NCBI GenBank assembly: GCA_002110485.1
Contig: MOWL01000026.1
Location: 372,001 to 436,000 of the forward strand
DNA from: Emergomyces orientalis
Lineage: Eukaryota; Ascomycota; Eurotiomycetes; Onygenales; Ajellomycetaceae
DNA: 64,000 nucleotides
Direction of reading: 5' to 3'
A model generated the notes under the pieces. The model saw only the letters and a program-made list of their open reading frames with translations. It was not told where the DNA came from and did no database searches. Below, piece after piece: positions 43,521-54,593 of this stretch. Within the stretch, counting starts at the first letter, position 1, and each line of letters opens with the position of its first letter. Made by a program: the position numbers and the translations under genes.

Positions 43521-46500
43521 CTAAAATAAATAAAGTATAGACTGGTGGCGACGAAACGGGGGCCGGAAGGAAGTCGGCGGTGCCGCTAGCTAGCTTGGCT
43601 ACCCAGGCTATCCAGGTACCTCTAGGGTATATATATACTTCCAGGTATGTGGCTCTGCTTAACAACGGCCTCTGAGGTGCGTGGATTTAACCGGAGGCGA
43701 AAAAAAAAGCCTACAAACGAATGTCAGAAAAGAACAGAACAATGCGCGTATTGGCCATCCCATTGTTTTGTCAAAGTCAACGGCATGGAAGGCCAATTCC
43801 ATACAGTTTAGGGGGGGCTGAAGTTGTTTGAAACGGCTGAGTTGCAGCCGAAAGTATTTCGCCGGGGGGTGGGAAATCCCAATGGTTGACGTAATGTTTA
43901 AACATTTTGCGGTGTGAGCCAGAAGAAACGCAACAACCTTGCTCAGGGGACCATCATATGTACTCCACATGTAACTACAGGTTACTGTACAATGAACCCA
44001 GCAACAGCGAAAAAACTTGAAGAATCGAAAAGGGAATTGAAATTGAAAAATGATGCGAGTGGGAAATAATTGGGAAGGAAATGGAAACGCTACCTCGGTG
44101 CACCCAGGATAGACTCGGTCAATGTGTCGAAGGTTGCTAGGTATCTGGTACCGGGTTTTGCTCGGCTGACTGGAACTTTCCTATGCGTATGTATACGCAC
44201 GAGGCTTGCAATATTCCACGGATCTTGAGTAATTGGCAGCTGTCATAAGACCCAGATGAACCTACAGCGAAAGGAGCTTGGGAAAAAGAAGGAAGAAAAA
44301 AGAAACGGTCGTGGTTTTAATTGAGTCAAATGCAGGATGGGAGGGAAGAGGCAGAGGAGCAGGCACGCAACATGTTTCTTCTTCTTCGTTGTGCCAGTCA
44401 ACCCTTGTTTAAACAAGTGCCTTGATGTGCTTCTTATGATGGTTGATGACTCCGGCAGAGACGGGTATGGAGATCCTGCGAAGAGGCCTAGACGGCGCTT
44501 TTGTTTTGTGGAGAACTAAACTATCTCGAAGACATCGATGGTCGCATCCTTAGCCTGTGGCCAATTCGACGATCAGGGCTTGGATGGCTGATCTTGGATC
44601 AAAATGGATCCCTCTTTAGAGCCTTCTTATGACGCTCTCTGGTAGTTGAATCCGCGGAGTCTATTTTTTACGCCTCAATTGTCCAATTTTTCCCTTGCTT
44701 CCTTTGTTGCCCTCTTTAGCCTCCTGGATAAATTAACTTCAGTTTCTTTTTGGGCAGAGTTTCAGTCTTGCGCTCGCCACGATGCTCTGCCACGCCACGA
44801 TGTTTGGTATTTTCCGAACGGTTATTGATTATTATTCCCTAGCTGCCCTCATTGCGGCTGGCCTTGGCTTGCGATAAAACTGATGAACGGCCGGCCTTTC
44901 ATTCCGCTACAGGGTGTGCGGCACGTCAGCAGGTTTTTCAACAGATTGGCTGCATGACCGCTTGTCCCGTGCTATCCTGTGCTATGCAGAGCCCCTGTAT
45001 GGGCATAATAACCCAAATACATGCATCTCTATCTAGTGAAGGGTAGGCTGACTCATAATCGGTAAGATAGACCTGACTACTCTCAACTCTTATTAAGAGA
45101 AGGTTTCCGACGAAATCGAACAGAGTCTCGCCTGGAACCTGATGGCCGTGCTCTGCTCACCGGTCGGTCACTGGTCACCGCTCTGGCCAAGATTAGCCTG
45201 ATCAGATAAGGCCCCAAGGGGCGCCGCGAATGCAGTTATAAGATCGGCAAAATAGGTACCTATCTAGGTCTTGCTGGCAGGTGGCGGATGTTGAAGAAAA
45301 GAGCAGACACCACTGCGTATCACAATCATGAATCATTTCGTAGGTTCATTCTCTGCTCTCCCTCCATTAACTTGCTTTAACTATTCAAGCTTTTCGTCTA
45401 TCTAAAGTGCATTTCCCTACCCCCAAGTGGGGAGTTCCTTCGCTCATCGTCATCCCACCGCGCTATATGAGACCGTTGCGAGATTGAATTCATGACAACA
45501 TCGCTTCCTGCAATTTGATTACGTTTACCTCCGTCGCTAGCTCACAAAATTTTTGAGATTTGACAGGCATTAGCAGGATAAAACTCAAGGGGCCGGCAAG
45601 CGCGCCCCATCTATTTGTTGACGCACGGAGAAATCAAGGATTATGTGGGGCTCTCAAATATTTTATCTATCTCATTTTGCGTGTGCTTGTTTTTTTTATG
45701 TTTTTTATTTTATTTTAATCGACCAGAAGAAGGTCTACCTTTCTCCGCGCAGCACAAGAAAAAAAGAAGAAAAAAACCTTTTGTTTTTTTTGGGCCCAGA
45801 CGCTCTGCTCTCACGAATTCCTTCAGTCAATAACTCGCACGCATACTCCCGAGAAACTATGCGTACGTTTGTCAATCTTTAACAATGCTCGTGGAAGAAT
45901 AATAAATGGTTGTTCCACGCATTATCAGTTTAACGCAGAGAGAGTGTGGAGTATGGTTAACTGGAGATGATTCCATCCCGACCCAGAGTCAAATATCACT
46001 CCCATAGCACAGAGGGTTCTACACCTCCCGGTTCACGCTTACTTACTCATCCTAGGGCCAGGAGATATCCCCCCTATTGCTCTGCTTGACTCTTAATTTG
46101 TGATGCTTGTTGGATTCCACTCGCATCCTCATCCTCATCCTCATCTTTAATTAAACCACCCATGAAACACATCCCTCTTACGTTTGGTTCAGGATTACAT
46201 ACATCCCGCCCGCCCAGCGAGTTTCACTGTCGTCATGAAGGCTTTTTTTTGCACCCCCCATTTCTACTCGCCTCTTCTTCAGAACTGGGGGCCGGGGCAA
46301 TGAGACAAAAAAAAAGGCCAGCCAATCAGTCATGCGCGGTCCCGCCAATAATTTACGCTTAAACCTCGCGCGCACCTGAGGGTACGGTGGTGAACCTCAC
46401 TTTTTTGATGTTTACTCGTCACCCATTACCTCCTGAGTACTAAGGATAGTAATCAGGAAACAGCACTCAACACTCTGGTCGCGTTCAATGCCCCCACGGC

Positions 46501-46794
46501 ACTCTATTAAATTTTGTTAGCGGCATTACAAGCAGCGACTCTGGCGCTTCCTCCAAGCCGGATATTTTATTCACCAACCCAACAGTCTAATTACCTCCAG
46601 ACATTCGAAATACGCAAAAAAAAAGAAAGGAAAAAGGAAAAAGGATAAAGGATAAAAGTGAGCGAAATGAACAAAAATCACGCAGTTGAGAAAGAAGAAG
46701 AAAAAAAAAAAAAAAAAAAACTTTCCCACAAGAAATTAACCGATTGACCAAGCTTCAGGCGTAGATCAATACACGCACCCGCACGTACATGGAG

Positions 46795-46795
<1 letters not shown>

Positions 46796-46834
<39 letters not shown>
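46796..46834. repeat. (CT)n microsatellite
   Basis: About 19 uninterrupted CT units. Confidence 0.9.
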
Positions 46835-46840
<6 letters not shown>

Positions 46841-47793
46841 TGTGGAAAGCGCAGGGGTTGACACTGTGGTTTTGCCAATAAGCCAATAATAGACGGAGAC
46901 AGAGAAGAAAAGAGGTTTTACTCAGCTTTGCCCTTTTGCAAATCACAGAAGTAAGTTGGTTAGCAAGGTTGGTTCACCATCACCATATAGACTCATAGGT
47001 TAGAGAGAGGGGGGGGCGGGAAATAAAATAAATAAACATGACGGTACTAGAAGAGATATAATAGGTATTGCGGTGAGAAACGCCAGCTTCTTCCCAGTGT
47101 TCTGCCATCCTTGCAACATTTTGAATGAATTGGTTTAAAAAGAAGAAGCATCCGCTTATCTATGTGTTTGAATCGACTTTATTATTAGAATATTCTACCA
47201 TTCTTGAAGAGAGAGGGTCCAACAATGCTGATCTTTCCAAGCTTGGGAGGAACACACACAGCGGAGACAATATATTTGTTGGATATTCTTTATATGCTGT
47301 GACAAGAAGGGGAAAAGAAGGGAAAAAAGAGAGGCGGTGGCCTGTTGCCATGATTTCGAGCATGTTACCACTCCTATCGGCGCATTTCTTTTTATATATA
47401 TTTAGTTTCTTTACCTGTTTTCGGCGATATGTTCAAACACAGTTTCGTTGCTTTCGTATTTCTATCCTAAGTACATTCTTCTTAGGTATGTAAACAGTTA
47501 CCATATAGATGTCATGGCTCTAGGCTCCTCTAGTCAGCGCTCTGAACACTTTACTATTTTCCAATGAAATACTCCACGTGAAATAGCTGCTGACCCTGAA
47601 ACCGACGCATCTGACCAGACACTTAATAGTGCTGGGCTGGGCAATAACGGCGGGGAAGGGGTTTTATTTAATCCAGCAGCTGTCCAGGCCCTGCCACTGG
47701 CTCTAAACTAATTATTATTTGGTGCGAGAAAACTCCCGGGGGGGGGGGGATAAAATTGATGTCATTTCTCACGATTTGCCACAGTTTGAAAGA

Positions 47794-47840
47794 ACCTCCC
47801 TCCCCCTCCCCCTCCCCCTCCCCCTCCCCCTCCCACTCCC
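47794..47840. repeat. (CTCCCC)n tract with G-quadruplex potential on the minus strand
   Basis: Tandem CTCCCC hexamers with minor variation. The complementary strand has at least six runs of four or five G separated by single A. Confidence 0.85.
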
Positions 47841-48820
47841 CTCCCGGCCCCTGTACAGACCTAGGTAATAATAAGAAACAAATAAACCGAACGGATGGGT
47901 CCACTTGGAGAGTTGTTAATGAACTCGAACTGGGCTTCTCTTTTCTTTCTCGACGATATGGGAAATGACATCATTTGCCGGCGCCTCGGCTAACTAACTG
48001 GATGGAGTTAAGCAGGCGGAGCTGGGGAGCCCTAAATTTCGTTGTTGCAGAAAACATTCATCAGTGCCCCCCATCTTTCTTCCTCTTCGTCTTCTACTGC
48101 TTCCTCCACCGCTACTTCAGGCCCGCCAACACATACATATATACATACATATCTACTACCCAAGGTATCCTGGATATACTTGGGTTTATTCCTTATTATT
48201 ACTTCCTTATACGAGGGAAACGTCTATTTGTGTGTGGAACGTGAAAAATCTTATTTTTTTTTCGTCATTCCACTAATAATAAAGTTAGATAATTATTATT
48301 ATCACTTTTCCTCCTGATCTCCATCTCTATCCCACCCCCCCACTACACTATCACTACATATCCACTATCCCCTCCCCCCGCTTTCTCCCTCGTTCAAAAA
48401 CAAAAAGAAAACTACCGCATCATATATTCCTTTTTCCTGCTGGTGATGTTTTACCTTATGGACCATATATCTCTATATTTCCTCCGCAGGATCTTTCTAT
48501 TCAAAACTACTCTGCCTCTGGGCTAGCATCCACTCTGTGAAACCAACACATTCACACATGCCTACATCTATCTACCAATAGACTGCGCCACTATATAATA
48601 CCAACCGCATACCTGCTTCATCCCAGCGCAAGCCTGCGTGATACGATACATACAAAAACCACACGTATCATCCTCGTCCTTGATTATTAAAACAGGGACG
48701 AGAAGAAGCAGAAGAAGAAGAAGAAGAAGAAGAAGAAGAAGAAGAAGAAGCAGAAGAAGCAAAAACAGAGAATCCAGAACAACCTCCTGTCTTTTTGCTT
48801 TCTAAACCCATCCGAAAAAG

Positions 48821-48845
48821 AAAAAAAAAAAAAAAAAAAAAAAAA
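48821..48845 (+). promoter_or_regulatory. 25-nt poly(A) tract upstream of the IFRD start
   Basis: An uninterrupted A run (preceded by GAAAAAG) ends 49 nt before the ATG at 48895, a placement similar to the run before the Med2-like gene. Confidence 0.5.
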
Positions 48846-48894
48846 CACACCAGTTCACGCGAGATTATAAGGTAATATACTCTTTTCCAACAAC

Positions 48895-50522
48895 ATGCGG
48901 GATCTCCGTCGTCAGGCTCTTGAGAGCAAAAAGACCGTTTCCCGCAAGGCACAGAGTCGGGAAGCCTCTCGTGCTAATTCTCGCACGAATTCTGCTCACA
49001 ACTCCCGCCCTTCTTCGCGTAATGCGAGCAGACAACCTTCAGACGATGAAGATGGTGAGAGCGAAGGTACTTCTTGGAGGTATGTTTTCCATACCATTTT
49101 TCTTTGTTATTCAACTTTTTTTACTTTTAGATTTTTAGATGTTGTTGCGCATAAATGACAAACTAAATACTAATCCTTCATTTGGCGTCCCACAGCACAC
49201 CTTCGCTCGATGAGTTCTTCCCCACAGCAAACGAAGAAGAAACTTCTTCCGAAACATGGCAGGCAGACCTAGAGGAAGTGATAAAGGACTACAACGACCG
49301 CAAACGCAGCAGCATCCTCAGTCGCGAGGAAGCCCTGACCGCCTATGTCCGCATCTTAACATCCCACTACGTCGAGGATCCCCTGCCCAGCTTCCACGAA
49401 CTCCTCGCCTCACTAGCAAAGAGCATCAAATCCGAATCCAGCGAGAAAGAGACCATTCTTGCTCTAAAGGCTGCGAGCCTCACGGCACTGACGTTCCTCG
49501 ATGAAACTATCTATGACCAGATGGTCTCCGTCCTTCGACGGACTATCACGGACTCCTCCTCCCTGCCCATCAAAGCAGCCGCTATCCACTCTCTAGGCGC
49601 CTGCACCTTCTTCGGCGGCGCGGGCGAGGACGAGATTATAGAACAGATGAACTTTTTGCTCGAGATCGTCTCGTCCGATGGCCACTATGCCAACGCCGGC
49701 GACGATGCTGATGTCGTCACCGCCGCACTGGAGGAGTGGGGATTCCTTGCGACGGAAGTCGAGGATCTGGAGCACGAAAGCGAAGATGCCATCGAGACGT
49801 TTGCGGAGCAATTGGAGAGTAGCGAGTCGTCTGTACAGATTGCCGCGGGCGAGAATATTGCGCTGCTGTATGAGAAGAGTTATACGCCGCTGGAGGATGG
49901 GGAGACGGTTGAGGAAGGAGAGGACGAGGAGAATGAATTCTCGGATGAGGAAGGGTCGTCGCTTTTATCGGACGATGAGGATAGTAATAACCACAGCTAT
50001 AATAATGGTGGAGGAGGAGGAGGAGGAGGAGGAGGAGGACCGAGGTTAATCAAACGCTACAACGCATACCATAACACACCACGAATCATCAACCAAGTCG
50101 ACGCCCTAGCACACATCTCCGGCCGCCACATTAACAAGAAATCCAAGCGGTCCCTGCACTCCAACTTCGCCTCGATACTAAACACTATCGCGAACCCGCG
50201 CCGGGGTCCGCAGTACAGCAAAGCCATCGACAACGAGACATATCGCCAGTATGGCAGTAGGAAGACTGTGAAGATCCACCAGGATGGGTTTATGAAATTG
50301 GATCGGTGGTGGAAGTGGTTGAGGTTGGCGGCGTTGCGGAGGCTGCTGAGGTGGGGGTTTGTGACACACTATTTCGAGGGGAGTAGAGGGGTTTTGGAGT
50401 GTTTGCCTGTTATGGTGAAACCGATGGCTAATAGGAAGGTGAAGGGGATGGGGTTGGCTGGTGGTGGGAGCAGCGGTGGTGGGAAAAAGGGCGGGAGGAG
50501 GAAAGGGGTTGAGATGTTTTAG
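48895..50522 (+). CDS. Interferon-related developmental regulator (IFRD) family protein
   Basis: Two exons, 48895-49079 and 49196-50522, give 503 aa. The intron starts GTATGT, ends CACAG and is phase 2, joining SEGTSWS to TPSLDEFFPT. The N-terminus is basic and Ser/Arg-rich (~1-60). A helical repeat (ARM/HEAT-like) region follows with LEEVIKDYNDRKRSSILSRE, ALKAASLTALTFLDE and AAAIHSLGACTFFGG, typical of the IFRD/PC4 family. An acidic stretch and a poly-Gly run (~280-295) precede a conserved C-terminal block (HISGRHINKKSKRSLHSNF, GPQYSKAIDNETYRQYGSR). Family members have been linked to transcription and ribosome-associated roles; the fungal function is not clear to me. Confidence 0.85.
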
Positions 50523-52643
50523 TTGTTCTCGGGGAGTTTTTCTCCTCTTTTTTTTTTTTTTTTTGTTTTCTGTGGTGGGTTTTTAATCCTCTGCTTTAGA
50601 TTTTTGGCTTCCTAGTCGTTTGCTCCAACTTTTTATATCTTTTGAGAGGTTGAGATGTGAGACGCTAGATGTGAGTGAGATGCTTATTGTTATTACATAT
50701 CATCATCCGTACAATTTGTGCTTTTTTTTCTCCTCTTCGCGGACTCTACTATATTTCATTTCCCTTGTCTTCTGTCACTTTTTTCTCCCTCTCTCTCTCA
50801 TTCTTCTGACCTCTACATTTTTATACTTCTATTTTTCTTGCCCCCTTTCTTTTTTGCCTTCAGAGAAAGAACATATCTACATAATCATGAAAGAAAAAGA
50901 AAAAAAAACCTTCCAATTTGGGTTGAGGTTGTGTTCTACGTATCAATCTGTGGAAGCAGCGGGCATATTGATTTTTCAACGTCAAAAAAGGGGGGATAAT
51001 TATACATTTTTTGCACCTTTTCAAATCGTCCCAACATGCAATGAAACTATTCAAGCTTTTTTATTTTTATTTTTATTTTTATTTGTAATTTCTCAATTTG
51101 CAAAAAAAAATGGAGTTTTGACAATTTAAAAAGTTAGGTATTATGACATTGTTTTCTTATTTCTTGCTTCCGTAGGTAAAACATAAAACTGTATACCAAC
51201 ACACCTCTACTGTGAGCAATATAGATGAATATATGCACTTAATGTGTTTTAAACCTTTATTCAATAAAATATTTCATTACCAGTATGAAATTCACAACAG
51301 AATATATATATATATATGTGTCATGTATGAAAAGCAAATCAAAACCAGAATTTCAATGGAAGCCGGCAGAAATTAAAATGGAATAGTAAAGTGTGCTCAG
51401 ATATCATGAAAAGAAAGAAAAGAGAACTTAAGATATAAATTACTCAAAATCGTTTTAAAATTAGAGATAAAAAGAAAAAAAGAAAAAGGTAGAGTTAGTC
51501 AGTCCATATCAATCCCAATTCCCAACTAATGGTAGAAAATAAATAAATAAATATGGACTAAAAGAAGCATCAACAGGATACTGATGAGATGATGAGAGAA
51601 GGAAAAATAATCAAAGAAAAATTCTTGTCGTCGAAAACTGATTGGAAAATAGAAAGGGGGATGTGGAAGTGTTTGATTAAACAGGAGGGATGGATATAGA
51701 CAATGGCATTAGGAAAAGAGACAAAAAACAAACTCACACGCAAATATGTAAATGGAGGCTCTTGGATTTAAAGCAGGGGGTTATGAAAGGGTTTTGAAAG
51801 CGGAGATTTCGTGTGATGGTTCTTGTGTTGATTGGTATTTAAGCTGTGGAAGAGGGCGATTAGGGGCTGATACAAAATGAAATGGGTGATAAAGATTGGG
51901 GGGTCAGAGTTTTTAGTCTTGAAGGGCTAGCGCCGGTGGGAAGTTGCCAACGGGAGGAATGAGGTCGAGTCAGGATAGGTGAGGTGAGGTGAGGTGAGCT
52001 TTAGAAGGTTGCAGGAACGGGGAGACGAGGAGTGTGAGTCTCAGTCGATTGATGTAGGAAATGGGGGGTATAAGGAGTTATTTTTTAGTGATTTTTTTTT
52101 TGTTGGGTCCAAACCAAATAGGTGAGGGTTTAAGGAAGAAAATTGGAAGGAAAATGAGGCAATATTCGAGTAGTTAAGTAAACGAAGTGTGGAATAGACG
52201 GGGCATTGGGAGAGAGGAACCCGAGCAAAACATGTATGTGCCTGAATTTCCAAAGACGTCATGCTAGAAGTGTTCTATTCCTGTGTGGTTCTTGTAAATG
52301 ATGATTTGTTGCAGATTTTTTATTTGAAGCTGTACAAATCTGCAACTTGAGTTCCCAAAAAGTATCTTGTGTTCTCTTTCATGGCATGACTGAGTAAAAT
52401 GCACACCTGTGCAGTTTTGCCATGTCATATTTTTCAATTCTGTTGAAACACAAGAGGGAGTAGCAGCGGAGATACTCCAACCCCTGAAGACTATTAAAAA
52501 AAAGAAGAAGAAGAAGAACCAGAAGCGTGATATCCATCATAAAAAATTCACAACCAAAGCGCCAAAAAAATAAAAATAAATAGAATTGGCTTAAATCACA
52601 CGTCCCATTTCTGATCCCGCTCCACTCCACTGGGCACCACGAT
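50523..52643. other. Convergent 3' spacer (IFRD / ste7)
   Basis: 2.1 kb of T-rich then AT-rich sequence between two stops, with poly-T runs after the IFRD stop and a short (TA)n near 51303. No gene is supported. Confidence 0.4.
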
Positions 52644-54593
52644 TCATACTCGATGGCTATGCGTCCGCCAACCACCGGGTCCCGCGGATCCAGGAGGCGC
52701 AGGCAGCGGGCCCGAGGGTGGTGGTGCTGGCCTTGACGGCAAGGTGGCTGATTGTATAGCAGTTCGCGTAGTCGCAGCGGACGCCGACATGGGCGACGCA
52801 TACTGCGGGACGGCGGTGTCGATGTGAGGATGGCTGGGATATTGCCGTACTGGGTGGGCAAGGCTGTTGTTATTAGGGCCGCTGTTGATGTTGCTGTTGG
52901 CGTTGCCGTTGCCGTTGGAGCTTAGGTGCTGGAGAGGGTTGTTTTTGTGGTTATAATCTGGATGGTGGTGGGTCGCGCTGCCTAGTGAAAGATGCTCGAA
53001 GCCCATTGTTGACGAGGGTTCGATGGCGGACATGGGGTCGCCGTACATCCGGGCACTGCTGTTGTTATTAGGTTCTCGTGCGATGTTCAGCGGGATTTCT
53101 CCGGACGTGGGTGTGAAACGGGGTCGCGGGGAGGTCTCTGCGTTTCGGGAGTGGGAGATGGAATCCCGCGAGCCGTCGCGAGTAATGGCTTTTGGGGCAG
53201 GGGGGGCGAGGTATGATTTCCTGTTGTGTTGTTCCATCATGCTGATGGCCCATTCGCGGAGGTTTACGGGGGTTCTCTTTGCGGCTTGGAGGAAAGCATC
53301 TTTGTCCTGTGTCGAAATGTCAATGTTAGATTCCATTAAGAGGAAAAACTGAAAAATGAAGGCCTCTTTTTGAGAGTTATTGGGTGATTTTGAAGATAGC
53401 TTACATAGAGCTCCCGTGGCGTTGGACGCTCTTCTGACTTCTTGAGCAGACACTTGGCAACGAAATCATCCAGGATCGGCGGGAATGCATCACTCTTGGG
53501 CAACTTTGGAGCCGGTTCATGCACGATTTGCTGTAGCAGATCCAGAATCCCCATTGGACCCGCACTTGCGCGATCACCCGCAGCTGAATCTGTTGCATCA
53601 AAGGGGAAGCGGCCCACGGCAAGTTCCATTATGGTTAAGCCGACACTCCATACATCTGAGCGCACGGAATATGCCCCGCCTTGGATACGCTCGGGAGCCA
53701 TGTATGTCGATGTGCCGACGAAAGTGTCTGCTATCGAGTTGACAGTTTCGGTGGCCACGCCAAAATCGCATAGTTTTATATTTCCTCTTGAATTTAATAG
53801 GACATTCGAAGGTTTGATGTCTCTGTGCATAATACGGTGGGCTTCGTATAGGTATACCAGTCCTCCCAGGATGGATTCTGCAATTTTGCCGAGGACATCG
53901 ACGCGGACGGGGCCAAAGTCTTTCGAGATACGGTCAAGGGAACTGAAGGGAGAGAAACCGGTTAATTAATTAATTAATTAATTATTTTCTTGCAGTAAAA
54001 TTGGCATTAAACAAAATCACAACACGTACCCGCAATCCATATACTCCATACAGAGTACAATATCCCTGGCTTCGTTTTGAAAAGCGCCGTAGAACGTCAC
54101 AATGTAGGGCGAATTGCAATCATGGCCGACCTGTAGCTCTCTTACAATCTGTTTTCTCACATTCTCTTTGGCATCTACTCGGATAATCTAGTTTGACGAA
54201 ACCCCAACGGCAATTTTGTTAGATATTGTGTTCACAAGATAGTGCAAAATATGAAGACCATTGAAAAAGGAGAGGAAAGTAAAAGGAAAAACATCAACAC
54301 ACCTTCCTAGCCATTATAACTTTCGTCGACGCATGCATCACCTTGCTGACCGTTCCCCCATTGCCCGCCCCCAGCTCCTTCAGCACCACTAGGTCCTCAC
54401 TCCTCAGATCAAGTTTAAACTCCAGTCCGATCTCCAGCGTGTCTGTCCGGTTGCTGTCTGAATTTCCGAGGGCGCCCGGTATCTGAGCATCGCCATCTGG
54501 AGGGTTCGAGCCAGCCTTTGGCCCCGCAGAATTGAGAGCTAGCCCCTTCACATTCTTTCGCTTCAGCGTCCGCGCCTTAAAGGAGTCACCCAT
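52644..54593 (-). CDS. ste7: MAP kinase kinase, Ste7 type (pheromone/developmental cascade)
   Basis: Four exons are inferred: 54593-54303, 54187-54030, 53942-53405 and 53306-52644, giving 549 aa. Introns are 115, 87 and 98 nt. The N-terminus has the LKRKNVKGLAL motif of filamentous-fungal Ste7. Kinase signatures are LGAGNGGTVSKV (~75-86), catalytic Lys in MARK (~97), HRDIKPSN (~189), DFG (~209) and a MAPKK activation loop SIADT (~219-223) followed by VGTSTYMAPER. The Pro/Ser/Asn-rich C-terminal tail (~350-549) is disordered. The enzyme phosphorylates the Fus3/Kss1-type MAPK controlling mating, fusion and development. It lies divergent to spt6 across a 3-kb interval. Intron 2 contains a (TTAA)n run. 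Confidence 0.9.

Larger units (their letters stand above)
43521..48894. promoter_or_regulatory. 5.4-kb divergent spacer (arrestin / IFRD)
   Basis: This is the longest gene-free stretch of the window. It should contain the missing arrestin 5' exon, two promoters and two leaders. Repeats include (CT)n at 46796-46834, (CTCCCC)n at 47794-47840, (GAA)n at about 48701-48760 and a 25-nt A run at 48821-48845. Open frames here are short and low-complexity, and none looks like a real protein. Confidence 0.4.
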
